Shown here: piece after piece, positions 1-7,795 of the stretch | Layout of the letters: each line of letters opens with the position of its first letter | How positions within the stretch are numbered: position 1 is the stretch's first letter | Origin: Actinokineospora enzanensis DSM 44649 | GTDB taxonomy: Bacteria; Actinomycetota; Actinomycetes; Mycobacteriales; Pseudonocardiaceae | Assembly (NCBI RefSeq): GCF_000374445.1 | Contig: NZ_KB894420.1 | Coordinates: forward strand, 1-64,000 | Length of the DNA stretch: 64,000 nt | Direction of reading: 5' to 3' | The notes under the pieces: generated by a model | What the model was told of the DNA's origin: nothing | Database searches by the model: none | Seen by the model: the letters and a program-made list of their open reading frames with translations, nothing else | Made by a program: the position numbers and the translations under genes

Positions 1-8
1 AGCGACAG

Positions 9-20
9 AAGTTATCCACA
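9..20 (+). repeat. Left AICE attachment site
   Basis: AAGTTATCCACA, with the identical core TATCCACA at 13-20. Bases 1-20 match the reverse complement of 12690-12709 exactly and represent chromosome left of the insertion. The core includes TTATCCACA, the classic DnaA-box sequence. Confidence 0.8.
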
Positions 21-80
21 TTCTTTCCGATACCTCGCCTGAACTGGGGAGATGCGTTTAGTGATCACCGTGGGCCGTCC

Positions 81-1358
81 TCAGGCCGTGAGATGAGGGC
101 TTGGCAGCCATGCCTCAGTCATGGCCCGGCGGATGCGGTGGGGGCTTTCGGGGATGAGGTGGGTGTAGGTGCGGGCGGTGAAGGCCGGGTCAAGGTGGCC
201 CAGGAGGTTCGCCAGCTCGATGAGGCTCACGCCGTGGGCCAGGAGGTTGGATGCGAAGGTGTGGCGTAGGGCGTGGAAGCCGTCGATGCGTTTGCGGTAG
301 GGGGTGGCGGTGGTCTGGAAGGCGGGTACCCAGATGTCCCGGGCGAAGTTGTTCCCGCGCCACACTGGGGGCGGGAAGGGGTGGCGTTGCGACGGCGGAG
401 GTCCGGGGACGAGTAGTCGCACGGTGATGAGGTCTCCATCCGGGACCAGCCACGGCAGGGTGACGTCATATGGTTCGTGAGCGGTGGTGTGGTCGTCAAC
501 CATCGTGATGAAGTCCTCGGTGATGAAGACTTCGCGTGTCTTGCGCCGCTTGGGCAGTCCGAACACGGGCTTCCCGTTGATCCAGCGGATTTGCCGTTGA
601 ATGTGAAGCTTGAGGTTATTTCGGTCCATGTCGTCCGGGCTGAATGCGAGTGCTTCCATTTGGCGGTGTCCGGCACGCAGGGCGATGTCCATCAATGGTC
701 GATACTCCGGAGGGAGGCCGCTACGGATAGTGAGGCACTTTTCCCGAGGCCAGGGCTCCGGCCGGTATTCCTCGGGAACCGGCCTGCGGACGCTGTCAGC
801 CTTGCAAGGGTTTCGTTCGAGCAACCCGTCAAAGACGGCTGCTTGCAGAAATCCCGAGATCGTGTCGAAAATCTGCGCCCGGTAGGAATCCTTTACGCCT
901 CTTCCGCTTGACCAGTCCAGCCACTCTCGCATAGTGCTGGTTGTGAAGTGCTGGACAGGCACGTCGCCGAGGTAGGGCAGGACCATGGTGTTCAACCTGG
1001 TGTCCACACTGGCCACGGCGATCGGGTCTTTGGATCGACCTTTGCGCACTTCCGTTGTGTAGTCCCGGAAGGTGATCAATTTCGGTTCCGGCTTCTCCTC
1101 AGGCTTAGAGGCCGGCAGCAGCTTCACAAGCGGGCTTACCTGGTGCAACGCCAGGAACTTCTCGGCTTCACCCAGGCTGCGGTCCGGGAAGCTCTTGGAC
1201 CGCTCGCTGCCGTCTGCGTAGTAGCGGACACGATAGCGCATACCCGTGCCGTGCAGCGCGGTCTTGTCTTTGAGGGGACGGCCGTTCTTTCCGACAATGA
1301 CGTTCCCGGTCGCATCTTTCCTGTCCTTGTACCAGCGATCCTCAACGTGTCCGGCCAT
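81..1358 (-). CDS. int: Tyrosine site-specific integrase of the AICE
   Basis: 425 aa, a usual length for AICE and phage integrases. The N-terminal 90 or so residues are basic and look like an arm-type DNA-binding region. A SAM-like core-binding domain follows (about 93-185), then the catalytic domain. Catalytic landmarks are the first Arg in RAGHRQMEAL (about 230), a Lys in LPKRRKT, HALRH (about 362-366), LLGHLD (about 388) and the nucleophile Tyr in RTYTHL (about 397). It catalyses integration and, with Xis, excision. The 3' end lies 60 bp from the left att site, the normal position. The excisionase is immediately upstream on the same strand. Confidence 0.95.
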   Translation of the reverse strand: MAGHVEDRWYKDRKDATGNVIVGKNGRPLKDKTALHGTGMRYRVRYYADGSERSKSFPDRSLGEAEKFLALHQVSPLVKLLPASKPEEKPEPKLITFRDYTTEVRKGRSKDPIAVASVDTRLNTMVLPYLGDVPVQHFTTSTMREWLDWSSGRGVKDSYRAQIFDTISGFLQAAVFDGLLERNPCKADSVRRPVPEEYRPEPWPREKCLTIRSGLPPEYRPLMDIALRAGHRQMEALAFSPDDMDRNNLKLHIQRQIRWINGKPVFGLPKRRKTREVFITEDFITMVDDHTTAHEPYDVTLPWLVPDGDLITVRLLVPGPPPSQRHPFPPPVWRGNNFARDIWVPAFQTTATPYRKRIDGFHALRHTFASNLLAHGVSLIELANLLGHLDPAFTARTYTHLIPESPHRIRRAMTEAWLPSPHLTA

Positions 1359-1402
1359 GGGAGTACCCCGTTTTCCTTTCGTCGTGATTGCTGAAATATT
1401 GG

Positions 1403-1606
1403 TCAGGCGGCTAGCTGGCCCTCGGTGCTGGCGTCAAGCCATGCGGCGATATCCTCCGGCCGATAGCGGACATGTTTGCCCATGCGCACGAAGGCCGGAC
1501 CGGTGCCCTTGTGGCGCCATTCGGCCAGCGTCTTCTCCGGCAGCCGCAATAGTTCGGCCAGCTCTTCCGTGGTCCACAATCGGGTCGGTAATCCGCTATC
1601 ATCCAT
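1403..1606 (-). CDS. xis: Excisionase, MerR-like HTH (Xis)
   Basis: 67 aa. A single winged HTH of the HTH_17/excisionase type fills the protein: WTTEELAELLRLPEKTLAEW is helix-turn-helix, followed by the RMGKHVRYRPEDIAAWL wing and helix. It should bind att DNA and direct the integrase towards excision. It lies 44 nt upstream of int and 20 nt downstream of rep, so the three genes probably share a transcript, as in other RepSA AICEs. The acidic N-terminus and short C-tail carry no further domain. Confidence 0.88.
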   Translation of the reverse strand: MDDSGLPTRLWTTEELAELLRLPEKTLAEWRHKGTGPAFVRMGKHVRYRPEDIAAWLDASTEGQLAA

Positions 1607-1626
1607 GGTCTATCCCCCCAGTCCGG

Positions 1627-3237
1627 TCACGCCGCAGTCGCGGTTGCTGAAACACCCGGCCCGCCTGGTGGCCCGGCAGCGGCCAACAACGCCGTGTCGT
1701 ATTCGGCCCGCCAGGTCACGCGTTCGGCTATGGCCCGCATGATCAGGTGGTCTCTCGGCGGGGCGTTACGGTCGCCGGGGGCGAGCCTCCGCCAGGCCCA
1801 GGCCGAGGTATCCCGGGCGGGTTTGACGATCCCCACCGCCGCCAGGGCCTGGGCGACGAACGCGGCCCGGTCGGCCTTGTGATCGGCCAGCGTCTTGCCC
1901 GACCACTTCCGGGACACCAGCACCCGCCGACCTGGCAGGCCGAGGGTGGTGCGTCGGTGAGCGCGTCCCTTGCAGTGCCCGGGGATGGTCCTGGAGGTGG
2001 TGCCCTGGGGGTGGACGCCGTAGAGCAGCCACACCGCGCACCGGGGCGAACAGGGCGTGATCGCGAGTTCGGCGTGGAGTCGTTCGTGGTGGTCACGCTG
2101 GCCGGGAGTGGTGGCGGTGATGATCTCGCCGGTGGACTTCGTGAGGTACTTGGTCAGGTAGCCGATGTGGCGTCCGGCTTCCTCGGTGCCGCCGAGGACG
2201 CCCTTGGAGTGCACCTGGGCGCCGAAGGTGGCGACGTGGGCGGGCTCGTCCACCAGGTCGACCGCGTCCGCCCAGGTGGTGAGCGGTTTCCGAGTCTCCG
2301 GGTCGACGAACGCGGCAGTGTGCGCGTCCCACACCGGCAGCCTGTCGCCGCCGTAGACCGGTTCGTCGTGCGGGGGCCACCACACCTGGAGATAGGTAGC
2401 GGCCGTTACCTGTCGGATCGTGTCGTGCGGGATGGCCCCGCGGATTCCCGCGTGCAAATGAGGTGCTGTTCTGCGCTGGGGTTCGACCGTGGCGAAGTAC
2501 TGCACATCCCACCCGACGACGCGGCGTAGGTTCTGCCACCACCGGTCCACCAGCGAGGCGAAGTGCACCGCGTCCCGGGCCGCCCGCCGATAGTCATAGG
2601 TGCCCGGGTCGACCGGGGAACCATCGGAGCGGACGGGGCCGTAGGTGTCGCAGGTGAGGGTGACGAACATCGAGGGCCGGAACCGCCCAGCGAACTCACG
2701 GCCCACAGTGCGCTTCTCGACCTTGCGCCGGGGCAGGTTCGGGGCATCCTGCCGCCGCCTGGTCGAGCGCACCGGCGCCCTCTTCACCGGGGCCGTGTCC
2801 GGCGACGGCAACCGACCCCGGACACCGAGCCGCTGAAGCTCGGCATCCACCGAGCGGATCTCCTCCCGCAGATCGTCCGCATCGGCCCCGGCGGTGTCCC
2901 GGTACGCGGCCACCAGGTCCGCGCGCAGCTCGACCAACGCCGTGTGATCCCCGGTCGGGGCGGTGTCGCGCGTCTGCGGTTCCTCGGTCAGGTGCCACCC
3001 CTCCCGGCACTGGGCGATCCGCAACGCACGCGCCTTACGGGCACACGGCAGACACACCGACTCGACCGTGGACCCACACGGCACACCCACATAGCGGACC
3101 GCGCCATCGGTGGTGTCGGTGACCTCCATCGTGAACGGCCGCACGCACACCCCGTGCTGTTCGGCGGTGACACGCACGACCTCACGCGCCAGCGGCCCCC
3201 GGGTCCGGGTGGCGATGTCGACGATGTCTGCGGTCAT
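1627..3237 (-). CDS. repSA: RepSA-type rolling-circle replication initiator
   Basis: 536 aa from an ATG that overlaps the stop of the next upstream gene by 4 nt (ATGA), which fixes the start. Features seen: Cys pairs near the N-terminus (C54, C62, C65), a basic stretch at about 130-165, an HUH motif PHLHAG at about 258-263 that would hold the metal, and YLTKYLTKS at about 358-366 carrying the candidate nicking Tyr residues. Known: RepSA proteins of pSAM2-type AICEs nick a double-strand origin and start rolling-circle copying of the excised circle. Further Cys residues (CSPRC, about 400) may form a second zinc site. Confidence 0.88.
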   Translation of the reverse strand: MTADIVDIATRTRGPLAREVVRVTAEQHGVCVRPFTMEVTDTTDGAVRYVGVPCGSTVESVCLPCARKARALRIAQCREGWHLTEEPQTRDTAPTGDHTALVELRADLVAAYRDTAGADADDLREEIRSVDAELQRLGVRGRLPSPDTAPVKRAPVRSTRRRQDAPNLPRRKVEKRTVGREFAGRFRPSMFVTLTCDTYGPVRSDGSPVDPGTYDYRRAARDAVHFASLVDRWWQNLRRVVGWDVQYFATVEPQRRTAPHLHAGIRGAIPHDTIRQVTAATYLQVWWPPHDEPVYGGDRLPVWDAHTAAFVDPETRKPLTTWADAVDLVDEPAHVATFGAQVHSKGVLGGTEEAGRHIGYLTKYLTKSTGEIITATTPGQRDHHERLHAELAITPCSPRCAVWLLYGVHPQGTTSRTIPGHCKGRAHRRTTLGLPGRRVLVSRKWSGKTLADHKADRAAFVAQALAAVGIVKPARDTSAWAWRRLAPGDRNAPPRDHLIMRAIAERVTWRAEYDTALLAAAGPPGGPGVSATATAA

Positions 3238-3680
3238 GGGGTCACGTCCATCGGTGACCCGCCGCCCCAGACGTGGAGCTGTTCCGAACCGAACGTCCTG
3301 CGCTGGTGGGGTTCCATGCCCAGCGTGCCGTCCACGCCCGCCCACACCCTCACCCGTGCACGGCCGTCGGTGAGCGTGCCGATGACCGCCACGTGTGCCG
3401 ATTCGTCGTTGTCCGGCCGCCACACGGACACCACGCAGTCCACCAAGGTGTCGGACCACTCGACGAGATCTCCCACGGTGTCGATCAACCGGCCCCCGTG
3501 CAACTGCACACTGATGTGGGTATCGTCGCCGGATGCGTACCCGGAGACACACAGGTAGGCCGGAACGGGCAGGTCCGCGAACACCACCAGGTGCTCACGA
3601 AGAGAGTCCATGATGGACAGATAGTCGGGGATGTCCACGAGCGCCGTGGGACTGCCGTACACGAGGGTAGTGGTGTTCAT
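3234..3680 (-). CDS. Hypothetical AICE protein between tra and rep
   Basis: 148 aa, not recognised. It is acidic and soluble, without signal peptide or membrane segment. It has a predicted mixed beta-rich character (several V/I-rich stretches) and a C-terminal VWGGGSPMDVTP tail. It overlaps both neighbours by 4 nt: its ATG overlaps the tra stop at 3677-3680 and its stop overlaps the rep start at 3234-3237. Translation is therefore coupled within the tra-rep operon. The position suggests a role in transfer or replication control, but nothing in the sequence says which. Confidence 0.75.
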   Translation of the reverse strand: MNTTTLVYGSPTALVDIPDYLSIMDSLREHLVVFADLPVPAYLCVSGYASGDDTHISVQLHGGRLIDTVGDLVEWSDTLVDCVVSVWRPDNDESAHVAVIGTLTDGRARVRVWAGVDGTLGMEPHQRRTFGSEQLHVWGGGSPMDVTP

Positions 3681-5158
3681 GCTGCTGTTCCTCCGGAGGT
3701 GAAGTCGTCTGTGTCGGGGAACGGGACGATCACGGCAGACCCGCCGGTGATCTCGTTCCGTAGTTCGATCAGGTTCGTGTCGGTGACCAGGAACGCCCTC
3801 GCTCGCACGGGTTCGCGTTGGCCGTCGTGCTTCACCCACGCCACACCAGGAGTCGACTCGGCGATCTCGTGGGCCGCCGCACCGCGCTGGCGGACGCCGT
3901 CACCGAGGACCATGTCCACTTGGGCCGCTTCGTCCAGGCGCATCGCGACCCGGGTGGGGAACAGGTTCCGGAAGGGGACCACTTCCTTGCGCGGGTCCTG
4001 CACGAACCCGACCACGCACACCCCGGGAGCACGGCCCTGCGAGGTGATGACCTGGAGCGCGGCCTGCGCGCGTTCACGCAGCCGCTTGTCCGGCAGATAG
4101 GCGATCAGCGCGGCCAACTCGTCCACGATCAACACCGTGAACGGGACACCGCTGTCCTTGGTCCACGTGCGACGGACACCCCGGAACCGGGTGGCGCGTG
4201 CCCGGACGTCGCTGGCGACCTTCTCCAGAAGCTCCACGGCTTCCTCGGGATCGTCATAGGCCAACTCGGAGAACACCTCCGGGCACTGGCCCAGCTCCAT
4301 ACCGCCCTTGGGGTCGATCCCGACCAGGCGCACCACACCGGCCCTGACCATCGGCGCCAACGCCCAGACCAACGCCCACAGGACCGAGCCCTTGCCCGCA
4401 CCGGTCGCCCCCACCGTGAGCAGGTGGCCGCCCAGCAGCCGCAGGCACCAAGGCTTACCGGTCTCGGTGCGGCCCACCGGGACCTTCTTCAGATTGACCG
4501 TCGCGGCCGTGTCCAGGGCCGGGAGGGGGATCGGGTTGGCCAGCGGGTCGGCCCGCATCAAGTCCAGCTCCAACCGCCCCGGCTTGACCACCCGAACCCG
4601 GCATGAACCGGCGCCGAACGAGTGGGCCAGCCCCGACGCGCGCAGTTCCCACTGCTCCGGCGCCTGCCCTTTGACCATGCGGACCCGCACCCGGTCGCGC
4701 CACCACTCCGAGCGCACCCGCTTGAGCTTGGGCAGGTGCTCCCGGCGACCGGCCTTCCCGGTCAGCGAGGCCAGGCGCATTACCGTGCGCCATTGCCACG
4801 CGTACACCGCCACCCGACGGAACTCCGACCTGGCCCACGCCATCCGACGCGTGAACACATCCGGCGCCTGCCACCACCACACCGCCAACCCCGCGACCAC
4901 GGGGACCACCAGGCCGCCGAGCAACCACCACCCACCGACGTTGCAGACCAGCAGACCCAACACCGCCGAGGCGACCGTGAGCGGGTAGTACCAGCTCATC
5001 CGCACGAACTTCGCCGTCACCCACACCGCAAACCAGACCAGCACCACCGGCAACAGCACGAGCTTGGCCTTGCCCGGCAGCATGGTCCACCACGGCAATC
5101 GGGGCCGTGCGACCTCCAACGGGGCCGGGTCGATCCACCGGCCGTTCCCGCCCTTCAC
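3677..5158 (-). CDS. tra: FtsK/SpoIIIE-like conjugal DNA translocase (Tra)
   Basis: 493 aa from GTG 5158, chosen because it forms a GTGA overlap with the stop of the small upstream gene, in line with every other junction in this operon. The N-terminus has two to three hydrophobic segments (about 20-90), then a linker, then an FtsK-type motor with Walker A GATGAGKGS (about 250-258), GIDPKGGMELG, and Walker B TVLIVDELAAL (about 340-350). Known: a single TraB/TraSA protein of this kind moves double-stranded AICE DNA between mycelial cells. No gamma-like domain for KOPS reading is evident. Confidence 0.92.
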   Translation of the reverse strand: MKGGNGRWIDPAPLEVARPRLPWWTMLPGKAKLVLLPVVLVWFAVWVTAKFVRMSWYYPLTVASAVLGLLVCNVGGWWLLGGLVVPVVAGLAVWWWQAPDVFTRRMAWARSEFRRVAVYAWQWRTVMRLASLTGKAGRREHLPKLKRVRSEWWRDRVRVRMVKGQAPEQWELRASGLAHSFGAGSCRVRVVKPGRLELDLMRADPLANPIPLPALDTAATVNLKKVPVGRTETGKPWCLRLLGGHLLTVGATGAGKGSVLWALVWALAPMVRAGVVRLVGIDPKGGMELGQCPEVFSELAYDDPEEAVELLEKVASDVRARATRFRGVRRTWTKDSGVPFTVLIVDELAALIAYLPDKRLRERAQAALQVITSQGRAPGVCVVGFVQDPRKEVVPFRNLFPTRVAMRLDEAAQVDMVLGDGVRQRGAAAHEIAESTPGVAWVKHDGQREPVRARAFLVTDTNLIELRNEITGGSAVIVPFPDTDDFTSGGTAA

Positions 5159-5349
5159 CACGCACCCCGAGCCGTGGCCTGCGACGGCACCGAAATGGTG
5201 TCGAAAATCAGCGCGAGCATTCCCGCGCACGCCGCGCACTCCACATCCCCCGGCAGCAGACGCGCGTATTTCCCGCATTGACCGCACCGCGTCCGACGAA
5301 CCAGGGTGACCCCCCTTGCGCGACGGGTACGCCTATCCCTTACCATCAT
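5155..5349 (-). CDS. Small zinc-ribbon-like AICE protein
   Basis: 64 aa, basic N-terminus (MMVRDRRTRR), then CGQC at about 22-25 and CAAC at about 38-41, a two-knuckle zinc-ribbon spacing, followed by a hydrophobic stretch. Its TGA overlaps the GTG of tra by 4 nt, which supports both genes. The start is ATG 5349 or 5346; there is no strong Shine-Dalgarno sequence, but an inverted repeat (5375-5423) lies just upstream. Function unknown; DNA or protein binding next to the translocase is plausible. Confidence 0.6.
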   Translation of the reverse strand: MMVRDRRTRRARGVTLVRRTRCGQCGKYARLLPGDVECAACAGMLALIFDTISVPSQATARGAW

Positions 5350-5374
5350 TTTCGTTCACTCCCCCGAGTGGACA

Positions 5375-5423
5375 GTCACAGGAACGGGACGAGGCCGCCA
5401 AACCATTGACCCGTTCCTGTGAC
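5375..5423. repeat. 14-bp perfect inverted repeat upstream of the tra operon
   Basis: GTCACAGGAACGGG (5375-5388) and CCCGTTCCTGTGAC (5410-5423), 21 bp apart. It lies between the stop of the gene at 5508 and the start of the small gene ending at 5349 (minus strand). A 12-bp palindrome ATTATCGATAAT follows at 5481-5492. No U-run supports simple termination. An operator, attenuator or replication/transfer origin hairpin are all possible. Confidence 0.7.
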
Positions 5424-5507
5424 CTAACCCGAAATAGCCCTTCCCTAGGCGCGCGGAATCGTCACACGACCCGCGTGCGAATTATCGATAATCACCCCGC
5501 CGTAGCG

Positions 5508-5945
5508 TCAATGATCGTCCGCGTTCACGTTCCCGTTCGTTGGTGTGTCCAGGTCTTCCGGCCGGTACACGCCGTGGGTGAGCTTGGATAAGGCGACTCC
5601 CGCCGCCCGCGCCGCCGCCTTTCCGGCGTCGGACCACTTCGTGCCCCAGTTGTGTCGCCGGTACCAATGCGCGTCCAGGTCGGCCGCATGCTCCGGCCGG
5701 TACAGGCCGTGCGTGGTCTTCGCCACCACGATGCCCAGGGCCCGCCGAACCGAGGCGGCGAACGCCGTCCAGTTCTCGTACCGACTGTGTTCCAGGTGAT
5801 CCACCTCCGTCCACTTCTCCGGGTCACCCTGGAACGGCCGCCACGCCTTGTTCGCCAACGCCTTCCGCCGCCACCGCCGGTACCCACTGGCACCGACCAC
5901 ACCACAGACGTAGCCCAGGCCCCAGACCCACCGCCGCCGGGTCAT
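5508..5945 (-). CDS. Small membrane-anchored AICE protein, paralogue A
   Basis: 145 aa. Starts with a basic cap and one hydrophobic segment (WVWGLGYVCGVVGASGYRRW, about 6-25), then a soluble region. THGLYRPE and THGVYRPE occur as an internal repeat at about 79-86 and 127-134. The N-terminal half aligns with the protein encoded just upstream (5942-6265): G-Y-V-x-G-V-x-G-A-S-x-Y-R-R-W-R-R and a later FQGD motif. The ATG overlaps that gene's stop by 4 nt. Function unknown. The position in an AICE transfer operon suggests spread proteins, which are typically small membrane proteins; this is inference. Confidence 0.75.
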   Translation of the reverse strand: MTRRRWVWGLGYVCGVVGASGYRRWRRKALANKAWRPFQGDPEKWTEVDHLEHSRYENWTAFAASVRRALGIVVAKTTHGLYRPEHAADLDAHWYRRHNWGTKWSDAGKAAARAAGVALSKLTHGVYRPEDLDTPTNGNVNADDH

Positions 5946-6265
5946 CGCGCCCCCTCGGAGGAATCGGCCGCATCCCGCACGGACAACGGGTTCGCGACGT
6001 CGAGGTTCTCCGGGCGATACAACCCGTACGTCGCCGCCGCGACGCGATACCGGGCCATCTGCCGCCACGCGCACAGGCGCTTCCGCCGATCCTCGAAGAA
6101 GGTGTAATACTCCCAATCCTTATCGGTCCACAAGTTGCAGTCCCCTTGAAACGGCCCAGCGGCCCGAAGCAACCACCGCCGCCGACGCCACCGCCGATAC
6201 AGACTCGCACCGGCCACACCGGACACATAGCCGAACGCCCAGATCGGCACCCGTAACGCCCTCAC
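5942..6265 (-). CDS. Small membrane-anchored AICE protein, paralogue B
   Basis: 107 aa from GTG 6265, which overlaps the upstream stop (GTGA at 6262-6265). N-terminal hydrophobic segment PIWAFGYVSGVAGASLYRRW is followed by a very basic RRWRRRRW cap and by FQGDCNLW, then a single YGLYRPENLD motif. This is the same architecture as the downstream 5508-5945 protein but with one, not two, LYRPE motifs. The pair most likely arose by tandem duplication and divergence. Function unknown, possibly intramycelial spread. Confidence 0.72.
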   Translation of the reverse strand: MRALRVPIWAFGYVSGVAGASLYRRWRRRRWLLRAAGPFQGDCNLWTDKDWEYYTFFEDRRKRLCAWRQMARYRVAAATYGLYRPENLDVANPLSVRDAADSSEGAR

Positions 6266-6867
6266 CGCGAACCTGCCTTCTGTCGCTTCTGCGATCCCTT
6301 GGCCGTCACGTCGGACGTCGACCTGCCCGCACGGCCTGCGGCCACCAACCCGGCAGCAAGCCGGGAACACCGATCTGCCTCGCCAAGCGCCTGGTGGTGA
6401 TGAAACCGGTCGATCTCCGCCACCATCCGGTAATACTCGGCACACGCGGCATAGAAGGCGGCCTGACCCTCGATCGACAATCCCTTGACACCGGCTACGT
6501 TTCGCAGCCGCGCACCGATCAGGGCAAACGATCGGATGGCATCCACACTGGTACCCACACGAATAGCGGGAACCAGATTCGGCCGATTCTCCAACACCTC
6601 ACTGGGAATGGACGCCGGAACAGTCTCCGCCTTCTCCCGCTCACGAGCAGCCCAGTAAAGGGCCTCATGCTGGTGGCCACGGTCCTGAACGGCAATCCGC
6701 TCATAGGCTCGCGCACTCCGACCGAAGAAACTCAACCACTCCCTGGCCGAAGCCTGCACATGCGGACGCACGTGCACTAACGCCACATGCACATCCCGCA
6801 GGATGTCCGCACTCATCGGGTCTAGCTGTACTTCTCCCCCCGACCCCCGTGTGATAGATTGTGACAT
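6262..6867 (-). CDS. Hypothetical AICE protein, helical
   Basis: 201 aa, not recognised. No membrane segment or signal. Predicted mainly helical, rich in Ala, Arg and His (RFHHHQAL near 150), with a basic C-tail (SQKRQKAGSR). It is the first gene of the minus-strand run that continues through the small membrane genes, overlapping the next gene by 4 nt. The ATG at 6867 is preceded by a comparatively AT-rich stretch on the minus strand, so a promoter may lie in 6868-7100. Confidence 0.7.
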   Translation of the reverse strand: MSQSITRGSGGEVQLDPMSADILRDVHVALVHVRPHVQASAREWLSFFGRSARAYERIAVQDRGHQHEALYWAAREREKAETVPASIPSEVLENRPNLVPAIRVGTSVDAIRSFALIGARLRNVAGVKGLSIEGQAAFYAACAEYYRMVAEIDRFHHHQALGEADRCSRLAAGLVAAGRAGRSTSDVTAKGSQKRQKAGSR

Positions 6868-7104
6868 GATTGACCTCTTCCGCTCAGTGGAAGACGCGGC
6901 GGCGAACGGTTTTCAAGGCTTCCCGGCAATGGACCGTTCGACGCTGTGCGCCTCTTAAGCCCCCTCAAAAGCGAAATCTGCTTACGATAGCCAGTCGGGC
7001 GTCGTTTCTTTCGTGCCGCACGCCCTCGAACGCCTGCCCGAAGCGCACGTTCCGGTCACCCCACTCCGAGAACGGGACGACGGCGATGGGGTTCCCGCCA
7101 GTGC

Positions 7105-7563
7105 CTACGCGGCCTTGTTTGGTGCCTCGCTCGCGGACTTCCCCGCCCGAGTACTACCGGCGGCCGGGCTCGCGCCCGCAAACCCCTTGGCCCGGTAGAC
7201 GTAAGACTGGTACTTGAACTCCCCACTGCCCGCCACACGCGGCTCAGCGGTCAGGCCCGCCAGCTCGATCGGCCGCATACCCGGCAGCACCTCCGAGGTG
7301 GACGGGACCGGCTGCACGTCCGCCAGAAACGTGATCTCGAACGACGCCCGCTTCGCGTTGGGCTCGCCCGGGTCGGTGACCTTCGCCTTCCACTGCCGCT
7401 GTCCGGTCTCCTCATCCACCCGCTGGCGAACCGGCCGACCGGACGCCCTGTCCTCCCGTGACTGGTACTCCGTGTCCGGAGCAACCTCGCCGATAAGGAC
7501 GAGGCCCTGCGGGAACGCGTCATCGAAGTTGATCGGGAACCGGTGTCCCTTGCTGATCGCCAT
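7105..7563 (-). CDS. Pra-like AICE activator of replication, integration and excision
   Basis: 152 aa from ATG 7563, with GAGAGG about 11 nt upstream. A longer frame to 7773 would read through the operator palindromes and is unlikely. The pattern FDDAFPQGL...GEV near the N-terminus, then KRASFEITFLADVQPVP, PGMRPIELAGLTAEP and a C-terminal SYVYRAKGF, resembles proteins annotated as plasmid replication, integration and excision activators in streptomycete AICEs. Known: Pra switches on rep-xis-int expression and is itself repressed by a GntR-family KorSA. Here it diverges from a GntR gene across a palindromic operator, which fits that circuit. Family assignment is from memory of motifs. Confidence 0.6.
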   Translation of the reverse strand: MAISKGHRFPINFDDAFPQGLVLIGEVAPDTEYQSREDRASGRPVRQRVDEETGQRQWKAKVTDPGEPNAKRASFEITFLADVQPVPSTSEVLPGMRPIELAGLTAEPRVAGSGEFKYQSYVYRAKGFAGASPAAGSTRAGKSASEAPNKAA

Positions 7564-7621
7564 GGCGTAGGCAGTCCTCTCGCTGGTCGTCAGGTGGGGC
7601 GCTACCCCCTCGTGAAACCAT

Positions 7622-7665
7622 CGTATACGTAGCTTCGTATACGCACAAGTGGTGCGTATACGAAG
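7622..7665. promoter_or_regulatory. Palindromic operator between pra-like and gntR genes
   Basis: Three copies of the palindrome CGTATACG at 7622-7629, 7636-7643 and 7655-7662. The last two sit in a perfect 14-bp inverted repeat, CTTCGTATACGCAC (7633-7646) and GTGCGTATACGAAG (7652-7665), with a 5-nt centre. The site is 59 bp upstream of the Pra-like start and about 70 bp upstream of the GntR start. Likely bound by the GntR protein; binding itself is inference. Confidence 0.75.
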
Positions 7666-7708
7666 GCTGCTACGCCTCCCCCGCGCCATCACGACCAGGG
7701 GTGGCGCG

Positions 7709-7795
7709 GTCGACACCGAAGGAGGATCGGGATCGATGACGGGATCAGGGCCAGGCGGTGGCACGGTGGACACCGAGGGAGGGCCGGGACCGGTG
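7709..7795 (+). repeat. Duplicated translation-start region of gntR
   Basis: Bases 7709-7738 and 7766-7795 are 30-nt imperfect copies (about 24 of 30 match), 57 bp apart and in frame. Each ends in a start codon (ATG 7736, GTG 7793) preceded by a purine-rich ribosome-binding site. Both encode VDTEGG. Confidence 0.7.

Noticed and set aside
6866-6958. A 30-codon plus-strand frame divergent from the AICE gene at 6867
   Set aside because: Plausible codons but its start overlaps the opposite start codon and there is no ribosome-binding site or family support.
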